Origin: Lonepinella sp042485795
GTDB lineage: Bacteria > Pseudomonadota > Gammaproteobacteria > Enterobacterales > Pasteurellaceae
Direction of reading: 5' to 3'
Assembly: GCF_042485795.1 (NCBI RefSeq)
Contig: NZ_CP169368.1
Coordinates: forward strand, 1,550,001 to 1,614,000
DNA: 64,000 bases
The position numbers were made by a program, and so were the translations under genes. Below are positions 1 through 8,811 of the stretch, piece after piece; position 1 is the first letter of the stretch; every line of letters starts with the position of its first letter. The notes beneath the pieces are model-generated. The model had not been told where the DNA came from. It made no database searches and worked only from the letters and a program-made list of their open reading frames with translations.

Positions 1-1293
1 TATGGTTTTGCCGTCTAATACCAGCGGTTTTTCATCGATTTCTTCTGGACTACGAATATCTAAAATCACGTCATTTTCGCCTAACACAGAAACGGTATCC
101 ACTTGCACCACATCTTTTTCGGTTTGCTCGGCAATTTGACGAATATCTAAATATTGTGCATTTTGCACCGCACTTTCTAATACGTTGAAATCAAAATTTT
201 GTTCTTCGGCTTCAATTTTTTCCCGAATCGCTTTTACCGTTGGATTTTTAGAAATTACCCCACAAAATTCAGGCATGGATTTTGCAATATCGTCCGTGCC
301 GATCTGTTTTGCTATGGCAATAATTTGCTCTTTATCGTGGGTAATCAATGGTCGTAACACCAACGCACTGGCGGCTTCATCAATCAAACGTAAATTAGTC
401 AGCGTTTGGCTCGATACCTGCCCTAAGGCTTCCCCCGTAACAATCGCTTCAATAGCAAACCGTTCAGCAACTCGGCTGGCAGCTCGCACCATCATGCGTT
501 TTAACACCACGCCCATTTGCCCGTTATCCACTTTTTCCAAAATCTCGCCCACAACTTGCTCAAAATTAATCGCAACAAAGCGTACCTTATGAGAACTGCT
601 ATAACGCTGCCAAATATGATACGCCATTTGTTTCACGCCAATTTCGTGTGCTGCACCGCCAAGGTTGAAAAAGCAATAATGCACACGACTACCACGGCGA
701 ATCAGCATATAGCTAGACACACCCGAATCAAAACCGCCCGAAATCAAGGAAAGCACATCTTCTTGCGTACCTATCGGATAACCGCCAATGCCAGCAAAGC
801 GTTGTTTAATAAAGATTAATTTGTCATTTTCTACTTCAATTCGCACCGTAACATCAGGATTTTTCAATTTCACTTTGGCAGTTTCAATATGTTGATTTAA
901 CCCACCACCCACATAACGCTCAATTTCTAGCGAACTAAAAGAATGTTGCCCACGGCGTTTGGCTCGTACGCAAAAAGTTTTGCCATTCAAGCTATCGCCC
1001 ACTTGTTGCAAAGTTTGCTCAAAAATATTATGCAGGTCGGTAAAGGGTTTTTCTTCCACTTCTAAAAAATGATGGATCCCCGGAATTCGCCCAATTAGCT
1101 CAATTAACTGCGGTCGAAATTCTTCATTTTTTGACCGCACTTCAATAAAATCCCAATGACGCACCACTGCCAAGGTATCATCGTGTTTGCTTAACACTTG
1201 GCGAATATTGCTAGTTAAAATCTTAATAAACCGTTTGCGAACGCTGTCGCTTTTAATCATGATTTCAGGGAAAAGTTTGATGATAAATTTCAT
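1..1293 (-). CDS. thiI: tRNA 4-thiouridine sulfurtransferase ThiI, C-terminal end cut by window
   Basis: ThiI moves sulfur onto uridine 8 of tRNA (4-thiouridine) and onto ThiS for thiamine synthesis in the cytoplasm. The first 431 residues are visible; the usual length is about 480, so the end and the catalytic rhodanese cysteine lie outside the window. The start at 1293 gives a normal N-terminus (MKFIIKLFPEIMIKS). A THUMP-type region follows, then the PP-loop adenylation motif SGGFDS at residues 185-190, and the beginning of the rhodanese domain (VILDIRSPEEID, from residue 409). I read much of the frame by eye and found no internal stop. It is divergent from the AlbA_2 gene, with about 110 bp between the two starts. 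An uptake sequence lies inside it at 167-175. Confidence 0.93.
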   Translation of the reverse strand, partial: MKFIIKLFPEIMIKSDSVRKRFIKILTSNIRQVLSKHDDTLAVVRHWDFIEVRSKNEEFRPQLIELIGRIPGIHHFLEVEEKPFTDLHNIFEQTLQQVGDSLNGKTFCVRAKRRGQHSFSSLEIERYVGGGLNQHIETAKVKLKNPDVTVRIEVENDKLIFIKQRFAGIGGYPIGTQEDVLSLISGGFDSGVSSYMLIRRGSRVHYCFFNLGGAAHEIGVKQMAYHIWQRYSSSHKVRFVAINFEQVVGEILEKVDNGQMGVVLKRMMVRAASRVAERFAIEAIVTGEALGQVSSQTLTNLRLIDEAASALVLRPLITHDKEQIIAIAKQIGTDDIAKSMPEFCGVISKNPTVKAIREKIEAEEQNFDFNVLESAVQNAQYLDIRQIAEQTEKDVVQVDTVSVLGENDVILDIRSPEEIDEKPLVLDGKTI

Positions 1294-1404
1294 TGGGTTG
1301 CTCTTTAAACTAAAAAATTTCGGGCATTATACAGGAAATTTTTATATTCGGGAAAAATCAAGTAGAATACTGCTACGCAAAGCCGTTCATTCAAAGGGGA
1401 CATC

Positions 1405-2874
1405 GTGGAAAAACAAGCACTACGAGAGCTGATTCAATTCGGTGAGAAAATCAATGTGGAATTTAAAGCATCGCAAAATGCGTTGACAAAAGATATTTTT
1501 GATACGATTTGTGCTTTCAATAATCGCATTGGTGGGCATATTTTTCTTGGGGTGAACGATCAAAAAGTGATTGTAGGGGTAAATCAGGACAAGCAAGATA
1601 AAATCATTAAAGAACTCACTACGGCGATCAACAATCCACAAAAAATTTACCCACCTTTATATTTAACCCCTGTGCCGATAGAAATAGAGGGTAAAACCAT
1701 TATTTATCTGCGAGTACCTGAAGGAACGCAAGTCTGTCGGCATAATGGGCGAATTTGGGATCGCTCATTTGAAGGCGATATTAATATTACCGATCAAGCG
1801 GAACAGGTTTACAAACTCTACACTCGCAAGCAAGGCAGTTATTTTGTCAATAAAGTTTATCCAAATTTACCCCTTGATTTGCTTGATCAAGCAGTAATTG
1901 AAAAAGCTCGAAAAATGGCATTAGGACGAAATCAACATCACGCTTGGGGCGAAATGAACAATGAAGAAATGCTACGCAGTGCGAATTTGATTTTGATCGA
2001 TCCTGAAACCAATAAAGAAGGGATTACGCTGGCAGCGATTTTGCTGTTTGGTAAGGAAAATGCGATTATGTCCGTCTTACCACAACATAAAACAGATGCT
2101 ATTTTTCGGGTAGAAAATAAGGATCGTTATGATGATCGCGATGTCATTACAACAAATTTAATTGATAGCTATCAACGGCTTATTCAATTTGGGCAAAAAC
2201 ATTTAAATGATCTGTTTGTGTTAGACGGTATTTTTAATGTGAGTGCCAGAGATCGCATTTTGCGAGAAATTGTGTCAAACACGCTTGCTCACCGTGACTA
2301 TTCAGGTGGTTTTCCTGCCAAAATGATTATTGAAGAAGATAAAATTACTATTGAAAACAGCAATCTCCCGCACGGTATTGGTACATTAGATTTACAGCGT
2401 TTTGAACCTTTTCCAAAAAATCCGACTATTTCAAAAGTATTTCGAGAAATTGGCTTGGCAGATGAATTAGGCTCTGGAATGCGGAATACCTATAAATATA
2501 CCCAACTTTATTCGCAATCTAAACCCACTTTTACTGAGGGGGAAATATTTAAAATTGAAATTCCGTTGCAACCCATAGCGACCCATAAAGTCGGAAAAAA
2601 TGCTGAATTGCAAGATGTCGCTCGAGATGTCGCTCGAGATGTCGCTCGAGATGTCGCTCAAGATGTCGCTCGAGATGTCCTTCAAGAAAATAACAAAGAT
2701 AAAATTATCCTATTTATTAAAGAAAAAATAAAACTAGATCCTAGAATAACAAGGCAATCAATAGCAAATGAGCTGGGAATGAGTAAAAAAACCATTGAAC
2801 GTTATATTAGCGAAATTAGTGAATTAAATTATGTTGGACGTGGTAAACACGGTCATTGGGAATTAAAAGAATAA
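1405..2874 (+). CDS. AlbA_2/Schlafen-type putative DNA-binding ATPase with C-terminal winged helix
   Basis: A 489-residue protein of the group often annotated 'ATP-binding protein' or 'RecG-like transcriptional regulator'. Residues about 10-135 look like an AlbA_2 (Schlafen-like) domain (EFKAS, ICAFNN, GGHIFLGVND). Residues about 285-390 look like a GHKL-type HATPase_c_4 domain, with the N-box-like IVSNTLAHRDY and a GLADELGSGM box. The last 55 residues form a helix-turn-helix (TRQSIANELGMSKKTIERY). Between them, residues 404-427 are six four-residue units of the DVAR type. The start is GTG at 1405, supported by the AAAGGGGA Shine-Dalgarno sequence a few bases upstream. It is probably a regulator or part of an accessory stress or defence function; the exact role is unknown. 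Confidence 0.8.
   Translation: MEKQALRELIQFGEKINVEFKASQNALTKDIFDTICAFNNRIGGHIFLGVNDQKVIVGVNQDKQDKIIKELTTAINNPQKIYPPLYLTPVPIEIEGKTIIYLRVPEGTQVCRHNGRIWDRSFEGDINITDQAEQVYKLYTRKQGSYFVNKVYPNLPLDLLDQAVIEKARKMALGRNQHHAWGEMNNEEMLRSANLILIDPETNKEGITLAAILLFGKENAIMSVLPQHKTDAIFRVENKDRYDDRDVITTNLIDSYQRLIQFGQKHLNDLFVLDGIFNVSARDRILREIVSNTLAHRDYSGGFPAKMIIEEDKITIENSNLPHGIGTLDLQRFEPFPKNPTISKVFREIGLADELGSGMRNTYKYTQLYSQSKPTFTEGEIFKIEIPLQPIATHKVGKNAELQDVARDVARDVARDVAQDVARDVLQENNKDKIILFIKEKIKLDPRITRQSIANELGMSKKTIERYISEISELNYVGRGKHGHWELKE
2614..2685 (+). repeat. Six tandem 12-bp units coding for (DVAR)n
   Basis: Six head-to-tail copies of GATGTCGCTCGA, in frame with the host gene. Units 1, 2, 3 and 5 are identical; unit 4 differs by one base and unit 6 by a few. 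Because 12 is a multiple of three, slippage would lengthen or shorten the linker between the ATPase-like domain and the winged helix without breaking the frame. Confidence 0.97.
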
Positions 2875-2932
2875 CCCACTTAATTATTTTCTTGTAAAAT
2901 AATTAAACTTTAGCAAATAACAGGAATAAAAA

Positions 2933-3196
2933 ATGGCACGTAAACCAAAAGAAGCAGAAAATGAATTAGATTTTGAAAGCACGCTTGCTCAATTAGAACA
3001 GGTGGTTAATCAATTAGAAAGTGGCGATTTGCCTTTAGAAGAGGCGTTAAAAACCTTTGAAAGCGGCGTAAATCTGGCGAAACAGGGACAGCAACGGTTA
3101 CAACAAGCTGAACAACGAATTCAGATTTTATTACAAAAAAATGCCACCGCAGAACTCAGTGATTATGAACAAGGACAGCAAGATGATGGTTTATAA
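2933..3196 (+). CDS. xseB: Exodeoxyribonuclease VII small subunit
   Basis: XseB is the small helical subunit that assembles with XseA to degrade single-stranded DNA. The protein has 87 residues, close to the family length, and carries the typical core FESTLAQLEQVVNQLESGDLPLEEAL with a predicted coiled coil of two helices. A Shine-Dalgarno AGGAA precedes the ATG. Its last 14 bases overlap the start of ispA, so the two are translationally coupled, as in other gamma-proteobacteria. The xseA partner is not in the window. Confidence 0.95.
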   Translation: MARKPKEAENELDFESTLAQLEQVVNQLESGDLPLEEALKTFESGVNLAKQGQQRLQQAEQRIQILLQKNATAELSDYEQGQQDDGL

Positions 3197-4079
3197 TTTT
3201 AAGCAAGATTTAGCCGATATTCAGCAACATATTAACGATTTTATGCTGGCACAATTTGATGAAATTGATTGCTCGCCCTCACCTTTAGCCGATGCGATGA
3301 AATACGGTTTATTGCTTGGCGGCAAGCGGATTCGTCCATTTTTGGTGTATGCCACTGGGCGAATGCTCGGGGCAGAGATGACAGCGTTAAATTATGCGGC
3401 GGCGGCATTGGAATGTATTCATGCTTATTCTTTGATTCACGATGATTTACCCGCCATGGATAATGATGATTTAAGACGCGGGCAGCCGACTTGCCATATT
3501 GCCTTTGATCATGCCACCGCCATTTTGGCAGGTGATGCCTTACAAGCCTTTGCCTTTGAAATTCTAACCAAAAACACCGCACTTTCCGTTGAGCAAAAAT
3601 TAGCATTAGTGCAGGTATTAAGCCGTGCATCTGGGGTACAAGGAATGTGTTTAGGGCAAAGTTTAGATTTGCTGTCAGAGCATAAACAGGTGTCGTTAGC
3701 GGAATTAGAAACTATTCATCGCAATAAAACAGGGGCATTACTCTGTTGTGCAGTTACTATGGGTTTTATCTGTTCGCCTGAATTTGGTAATCAAAATTTG
3801 GCTCAACAGCTTGAAAATTATTCCAAAGCGATCGGACTGGCATTTCAAGTGCAAGATGATATTTTGGATATTGTGGGCGAACAAACAGAAATCGGTAAAC
3901 CAGTGGGATCGGATTTGGATTTAGGTAAAAGCACTTATCCCAAACTGCTCGGACTTGATGGTGCAAAACAAAAAGCACACGAGTTATATCAAACTGCGGT
4001 GCAAAATCTGGCAGAAATGCCATTTGATACTACCGCTCTGTTATCTTTAGCGGAATTTGTAGTTAGCCGAAAAAGCTAG
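3183..4079 (+). CDS. ispA: Geranyl/farnesyl diphosphate synthase
   Basis: IspA condenses IPP with DMAPP and GPP to make farnesyl diphosphate, the precursor of undecaprenyl phosphate and quinone side chains. Both aspartate-rich motifs are present: DDLPAMDNDD (first) and DDILD (second). The start at 3183 gives 298 residues, the family length, and has AAGGA seven bases upstream; a frame-compatible ATG at 3141 lies inside xseB and lacks family similarity. It is the middle gene of xseB-ispA-dxs. Confidence 0.96.
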   Translation: MMVYNFKQDLADIQQHINDFMLAQFDEIDCSPSPLADAMKYGLLLGGKRIRPFLVYATGRMLGAEMTALNYAAAALECIHAYSLIHDDLPAMDNDDLRRGQPTCHIAFDHATAILAGDALQAFAFEILTKNTALSVEQKLALVQVLSRASGVQGMCLGQSLDLLSEHKQVSLAELETIHRNKTGALLCCAVTMGFICSPEFGNQNLAQQLENYSKAIGLAFQVQDDILDIVGEQTEIGKPVGSDLDLGKSTYPKLLGLDGAKQKAHELYQTAVQNLAEMPFDTTALLSLAEFVVSRKS

Positions 4080-4123
4080 TAGAATACACCCAATTTTATC
4101 ATTAACATTAAACCCATAACCTT

Positions 4124-5989
4124 ATGACTGATTACTCGCTACTTTCACATATTAATTCACCTGATGATTTGCGTTCATTAAGCAAAGAACAACTCCCCCA
4201 AGTATGCAATGAATTACGCCAATATTTACTCGAAAGCGTGAGCCAAAGTAGTGGTCATTTAGCTTCTGGTTTAGGTTGTGTTGAGCTAACTGTGGCATTA
4301 CATTACATATATAAAACTCCATTCGATCAATTAATTTGGGACGTAGGACATCAAGCCTATCCGCATAAAATTCTAACGGGTCGCCGTGAGCAAATGTCAA
4401 CTATTCGCCAAAAAGACGGTTTACACCCTTTTCCGTGGCGTGAAGAAAGCGAATTTGATGTATTAAGCGTGGGACATTCTTCTACATCAATTAGTGCAGG
4501 TTTAGGTATTGCCATTGCCGCTGAAAAAGAAAATGCAGGGCGAAAAACGGTGTGTGTTATTGGAGATGGTGCGATTACTGCAGGTATGGCGTTTGAAGCC
4601 CTGAATCATGCGGGTGCAGTGCATACCGATATGTTGGTCATTTTAAATGATAACGAAATGTCCATTTCTAAAAATGTCGGGGCATTGAATAATCATCTTG
4701 CACGTCTTTTTTCAGGTTCAATTTATTCTACGGTACGTGATAGTAGCAAGAAAATTTTAAATAAAGTTCCTACGATTAAAAACTTTATGAAAAAAACGGA
4801 AGAACACATGAAAGGTGTAATGTTTTCTCCCGAAAGTACCTTATTTGAAGAACTCGGTTTTAACTATATTGGTCCTATTGATGGACACAATATTGATGAT
4901 TTAGTCGTTACTTTAAGTAATATGAGAGATCTTAAAGGTCCACAATTCTTGCACGTTCGTACCAAAAAAGGCAAAGGATACGCCCCAGCGGAAAAAGATC
5001 CCATTGGTTATCATGGTGTACCAAAGTTCGATCCAAGCTGTTGCGAATTACCAAAATCCAGTAGTAAACCAACTTATTCCAAAATCTTTGGTGATTGGTT
5101 ATGTGAAATGGCAGAAAAAGATGAAAAATTAGTAGGAATTACGCCTGCCATGCGTGAAGGTTCGGGCATGGTAGAATTTTCTGAACGTTTTCCCGAACAA
5201 TATTTTGATGTTGCCATTGCGGAACAACATGCCGTGACGTTTGCGGCTGGCTTAGCAATAGGTGGTTATAAGCCTGTTGTTGCCATTTACTCTACTTTCT
5301 TGCAACGTGCCTACGATCAATTAATCCACGATGTCGCTATTCAAAATTTGCCCGTACTATTTGCTATTGACCGTGCGGGTATTGTGGGAGCGGACGGGCA
5401 AACTCATCAAGGGGCATTTGATTTAAGTTTTATGCGTTGTATTCCTAATATGATCATAATGACCCCAAGTGATGAAAACGAATGCCGTCAAATGCTCTAC
5501 ACGGGCTATCAATGTGGTCAGCCCGCTGCAGTGCGTTATCCTCGTGGTAATGCAGTTGGCGTGAAACTTGAACCATTACACGAATTAGTGATCGGGCAAG
5601 CAAAACCTGTTAAACAAGGGGAAAAAATTGCCATCTTGAATTTTGGCACATTATTACCGAATGCACTAGAAGTTGCAGAGAAACTTAATGCAACAGTGAT
5701 TGATATGCGTTTTGTTAAACCATTAGATGTGGATTGTATTAAACAGATTGCCAAAACTCATGAGTTAATTGTAACCTTAGAAGAAAATGCCATTCAAGGT
5801 GGTGCTGGATCGGGTGTAGCAGAAGTATTAATTTCTCAACCAAAACCTACCGCACTTTTACAACTTGGTTTACCTGATAGATTCATTCCACAAGGCACAC
5901 AACAGGAAATGTTGGTAGAATTAGGATTAGATGCAAAAGGGATTGAGGCACAAATTGGAGATTTTTTACAAAATCTAAAAAAAATCTGA
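4124..5989 (+). CDS. dxs: 1-deoxy-D-xylulose-5-phosphate synthase
   Basis: Dxs joins pyruvate and glyceraldehyde-3-phosphate, the first step of the non-mevalonate isoprenoid pathway, using thiamine diphosphate. The 621 residues match the normal length. The thiamine-binding motif GDGAITAGMAFEALNHAG is near residues 145-165, and the pyrimidine and transketolase C domains follow (DRAGIVGADGQTHQG). It lies 44 bp after ispA, so pathway steps one and last are co-transcribed. Two hairpins with T-tracts end the operon. Confidence 0.97.
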   Translation: MTDYSLLSHINSPDDLRSLSKEQLPQVCNELRQYLLESVSQSSGHLASGLGCVELTVALHYIYKTPFDQLIWDVGHQAYPHKILTGRREQMSTIRQKDGLHPFPWREESEFDVLSVGHSSTSISAGLGIAIAAEKENAGRKTVCVIGDGAITAGMAFEALNHAGAVHTDMLVILNDNEMSISKNVGALNNHLARLFSGSIYSTVRDSSKKILNKVPTIKNFMKKTEEHMKGVMFSPESTLFEELGFNYIGPIDGHNIDDLVVTLSNMRDLKGPQFLHVRTKKGKGYAPAEKDPIGYHGVPKFDPSCCELPKSSSKPTYSKIFGDWLCEMAEKDEKLVGITPAMREGSGMVEFSERFPEQYFDVAIAEQHAVTFAAGLAIGGYKPVVAIYSTFLQRAYDQLIHDVAIQNLPVLFAIDRAGIVGADGQTHQGAFDLSFMRCIPNMIIMTPSDENECRQMLYTGYQCGQPAAVRYPRGNAVGVKLEPLHELVIGQAKPVKQGEKIAILNFGTLLPNALEVAEKLNATVIDMRFVKPLDVDCIKQIAKTHELIVTLEENAIQGGAGSGVAEVLISQPKPTALLQLGLPDRFIPQGTQQEMLVELGLDAKGIEAQIGDFLQNLKKI

Positions 5990-6028
5990 ACTAATTTAAA
6001 AATCTCTAGTCTGATTAATTGCTAGTGC

Positions 6029-6067
6029 ACTGCTTATTTTGATCCTTAATATAGCAGTCGTTTTTTT
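6029..6067 (+). terminator. Rho-independent terminator of xseB-ispA-dxs
   Basis: ACTGCTTATT (6029-6038) pairs with AATATAGCAGT (6048-6058) with one bulged base, followed two bases later by seven T. Confidence 0.7.
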
Positions 6068-6092
6068 CAAATCTTTTATTATGTAAAGACTT

Positions 6093-6125
6093 ACCGCTAT
6101 CCCTATTCGATAGCGGTTTTTTTCT
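6093..6125 (+). terminator. Second rho-independent terminator between dxs and selD
   Basis: A perfect 9-bp stem ACCGCTATC/GATAGCGGT (6093-6101 with 6109-6117), a seven-base loop and a run of T. It backs up the previous hairpin. Its T-tract lies only on the plus side, so it mainly stops dxs transcription. Confidence 0.85.
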
Positions 6126-6137
6126 TTTGTAAAAGTA

Positions 6138-7196
6138 TTAAGAAATCACCCGAATTTTCACCGCACTTTCATCTGTTTTTTCAATTAAACGACCGACTGG
6201 TATCAATTCAATTCCTGCTTGTTGAGCCACATCAAAAACTTGTTGATGAACTTGCGGTTCAATAGCAATTAACAAACCACCCGAAGTTTGTGGATCGCAT
6301 AAAATCGCTTTTTGCACATCGGTTAATGCTGACACTTTATGTCCATAACTCGCAAAATTGCGGTCTGTGCCACCTGGTGTACAACCTTGAGCAATATAAT
6401 CCAATACGCCATCAAGGGTTTTAAGCTGATTAAATTGTACTTCTGCCTGTAAATCAGCCCCTTCGCACATTTCCAACAAATGTCCCAATAAGCCAAACCC
6501 TGTCACATCGGTCATCGCTTTTACACCATCAATTTTTGAAAATTCCGCACCAATATTATTCAATTTCGTCATTGTCTCCGTGGCAAGCCCTTTATGTTGT
6601 TCCTGCAATTTACCTTTTTTCTCTGCCGTGGTTAAAATGCCAATCCCTAACGGTTTAGTTAAATAAAGCTGACACCCCGCTATTGCCGAGGCGTTTTTCT
6701 TCACTTTTTCGGTGTCAATAATCCCCGTTACCGCCAAGCCAAAAATCGGTTCTGGTGCATCAATAGAATGACCGCCAGCTAAGGAAATCCCTGCTTGATG
6801 ACACACAAAACGCCCACCATCGACTATTTTTTGTGCTACGTCCACAGGTAACAATTTCAACGGAAAACCTAAAATCGCAATCGCCATTATCGGTTTACCG
6901 CCCATGGCATAAATATCGCTGATTGCATTGGTCGCCGCAATACGTCCAAAATCAAAAGGATCGTCCACAATCGGCATAAAGAAATCTGTTGTACTAATTA
7001 TACCTATACCATTACCAATATCATAAACAGCCGCATCATCTGCCGTATCATTACCCACCAACAAATGCGGATCAGCAAATCTTTCCAATTCCGACTGCAA
7101 AATATTTTGCAAATCTTTCGGTGAAATTTTACAACCACAGCCTGCCCCATGGCTGTATTGGGTTAGGCGAATATTTTCTGTTGATGTGTTTGTCAT
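6138..7196 (-). CDS. selD: Selenide, water dikinase (cysteine form)
   Basis: SelD makes selenophosphate from selenide and ATP for selenocysteine and selenouridine synthesis. The 352 residues cover the whole family (AIRS and AIRS_C domains: DDAAVYD, GGHSIDAPEPIFGLAVTG, MTDVTGFGLLGHL, CDPQTSGGLL). The catalytic stretch near residue 17 reads SHGAGCGCK with two ordinary Cys codons, whereas the H. influenzae enzyme as I recall it carries selenocysteine (UGA) there. I chose the start at 7196 because AAAGGA lies eight bases upstream and the next residues match the family; an upstream in-frame ATG at 7274 adds 26 residues unlike SelD. It diverges from gntR. Confidence 0.95.
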   Translation of the reverse strand: MTNTSTENIRLTQYSHGAGCGCKISPKDLQNILQSELERFADPHLLVGNDTADDAAVYDIGNGIGIISTTDFFMPIVDDPFDFGRIAATNAISDIYAMGGKPIMAIAILGFPLKLLPVDVAQKIVDGGRFVCHQAGISLAGGHSIDAPEPIFGLAVTGIIDTEKVKKNASAIAGCQLYLTKPLGIGILTTAEKKGKLQEQHKGLATETMTKLNNIGAEFSKIDGVKAMTDVTGFGLLGHLLEMCEGADLQAEVQFNQLKTLDGVLDYIAQGCTPGGTDRNFASYGHKVSALTDVQKAILCDPQTSGGLLIAIEPQVHQQVFDVAQQAGIELIPVGRLIEKTDESAVKIRVIS

Positions 7197-7298
7197 TGTA
7201 TATGTCCTTTTTGTCACGAAATAATCAATGATTATACTGTAATTTTGCCAATTTAGTGTATTATAATTCCACAAAACATATTGATTTACAGCTTATTT

Positions 7299-8300
7299 AT
7301 GCAAACAAAAAAAAAACGCCCAACCTTACAAGATATTGCCAATCATCTCGGCATTACTAAAATGACCATCAGTCGTTATTTACGCAATCCAGATACCGTA
7401 GCGGCTGAAACGGGGGAACGTATTGCGGTTGCCATTGAGCAATTTGGTTATATTCCGAACAAGGCACCCGATATGCTTTCTAATGCAAAAAGTCGGGCGA
7501 TTGGTGTGTTATTACCATCTTTAACCAATGCAGTGTTTGCGGATGTATTAAAAGGCATTGAGATTATCACCGATCAAGCGGGCTATCAAACCATGTTGGC
7601 TCACTATGGTTATAGTCAACAAAAAGAACAACAACGGATTGAAAGCCTGCTGTCCTATAATGTAGACGGCTTGATTCTAGCAGAAAATCAACACAGTAAA
7701 CGCACCTTAAAAATGTTGGAAATTGCCAATATTCCCGTGATTGAAATTATGGATACCACGGAATTGGGCATTCAGCAAGTGGTGGGCTTTGATAATATTG
7801 CTGCAGCACAAGCCATGGTTGAAACCATGATTTTGCGTGGCTATCAACATATTGTATATTTTTCCTCTCGCCAAGATAAACGCACCTTGTTAAAACAGCA
7901 AGGCTATAAAATGGCAATGAAAAAGTACCATTTAACGCCAATGACGATTGGATCATTGCAAGCCTCATCTTTTACCCTAGGGGCGGAATATTTACAACAA
8001 GCCTTAAAGCAACATCCTGAAATCAATGGTATTTTTTGTACTAATGATGACTTAGCTATTGGAGCATTATTTGAATGTCAACGTTTAGGTATTCAAGTTC
8101 CTGAACAAATTGCTATTGCTGGATTTCATGGACATGACGTAGGGCAATCACTCACGCCACAACTCGCAACAGTGATCACCCCAAGATTGGAAATTGGCAA
8201 AGTCGCTGCTCAAGAATTACTTAATCGAATTAACGGTATTCCCCAACAAAGCCGTATTATTAATTTGGGGTACGATATTCATTTAGGGGAAACGGTTTGA
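7299..8300 (+). CDS. gntR: LacI-family gluconate repressor GntR
   Basis: A 333-residue LacI-type regulator. The first 60 residues hold the helix-turn-helix and hinge (PTLQDIANHLGITKMTISRYLRNP), followed by a periplasmic-binding-protein-like sensor. Overall similarity is to GntR, which represses gluconate genes until gluconate binds. The locus also has gntK and gntP and two 16-bp operators of the expected type between them, which supports the name. The ATG at 7299 is the likely start; a TTG at 7281 is also in frame, and I see no clear ribosome-binding site for either. Confidence 0.85.
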   Translation: MQTKKKRPTLQDIANHLGITKMTISRYLRNPDTVAAETGERIAVAIEQFGYIPNKAPDMLSNAKSRAIGVLLPSLTNAVFADVLKGIEIITDQAGYQTMLAHYGYSQQKEQQRIESLLSYNVDGLILAENQHSKRTLKMLEIANIPVIEIMDTTELGIQQVVGFDNIAAAQAMVETMILRGYQHIVYFSSRQDKRTLLKQQGYKMAMKKYHLTPMTIGSLQASSFTLGAEYLQQALKQHPEINGIFCTNDDLAIGALFECQRLGIQVPEQIAIAGFHGHDVGQSLTPQLATVITPRLEIGKVAAQELLNRINGIPQQSRIINLGYDIHLGETV

Positions 8301-8306
8301 TATTAC

Positions 8307-8603
8307 TTAGTTTTCAGGGCGAGGATAGATTCTACTACTATGAATTACTGACAAAATAACCACTTCATCTGCAATTTCATCAAAATCATAAACAATTCTA
8401 TATTTTCTTGCAAAGGCTTCTCTTGAACCATCATCTCGCAAACGCCCAATAGCAAGTGGCATAAAAGTGATTCGTTCTATTTTTTCATAGATTTCATCAG
8501 ATAACCGAATAGCACTCACATCAAATCCTGTAAATTCAACAACATTGACTAAAATTTCGTTTATCTGCTGTAACGCTTGTGGAAGAATTGTCAGTTTAGG
8601 CAT
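8307..8603 (-). CDS. RelE/ParE-superfamily toxin
   Basis: A 98-residue protein typical of the RelE/ParE plasmid-stabilization fold: KLTILPQALQQINEI at the N-terminus, a central helix pair, and the C-terminal pattern REAFARKYRIVYDFDEIADEVVILSVIH followed by a conserved-looking arginine (SSRIYPRP). Its start codon at 8603 overlaps the end of the upstream 58-residue gene, the usual antitoxin-toxin coupling. ParE-type toxins poison gyrase and RelE-type toxins cut mRNA; the sequence alone does not tell me which. It ends six bases before gntR ends on the other strand (convergent). Confidence 0.8.
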   Translation of the reverse strand: MPKLTILPQALQQINEILVNVVEFTGFDVSAIRLSDEIYEKIERITFMPLAIGRLRDDGSREAFARKYRIVYDFDEIADEVVILSVIHSSRIYPRPEN

Positions 8604-8772
8604 AAGCAACATTTTTAATAAAATCATCTAATTCTTGTGATTTACGTTCAATCACTTGTTTAGAACTGGATTTTGCTTGTTCTAAAGTAAAGCCTAACCC
8701 AGCCTGTTTTTCTTCCCGACCTTTACGAACACATTCATTCACAAATTCGTCATAACCTTTTTCTTTAAACAT
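8596..8772 (-). CDS. Putative small antitoxin (58 aa) of the RelE/ParE pair
   Basis: A short gene starting MFKEKGYDEFVNECVRKG and ending FIKNVAYA. It is rich in Lys and Glu and likely helical. It has an excellent Shine-Dalgarno (AGGGGGA) and overlaps the toxin start by 8 bases. I recognise no DNA-binding domain, and the length is short for an antitoxin, so it may be of an uncharacterised type or lack the usual N-terminal DNA-binding part. Position and coupling are the main evidence. Confidence 0.7.
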   Translation of the reverse strand: MFKEKGYDEFVNECVRKGREEKQAGLGFTLEQAKSSSKQVIERKSQELDDFIKNVAYA

Positions 8773-8811
8773 AACTTCCCCCTAAAAATACCTGTGAATG
8801 AATTATAGACT

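Noticed and set aside
1187..1432. An 81-codon frame on the plus strand across the thiI start
   Set aside because: It runs antisense over the conserved ThiI N-terminus and into the AlbA_2 gene start; no family similarity or ribosome-binding site.
7197..7274. Longer SelD with 26 extra residues
   Set aside because: The extra residues are unlike SelD and the ribosome-binding site sits before 7196; the region must also carry the gntR promoter.
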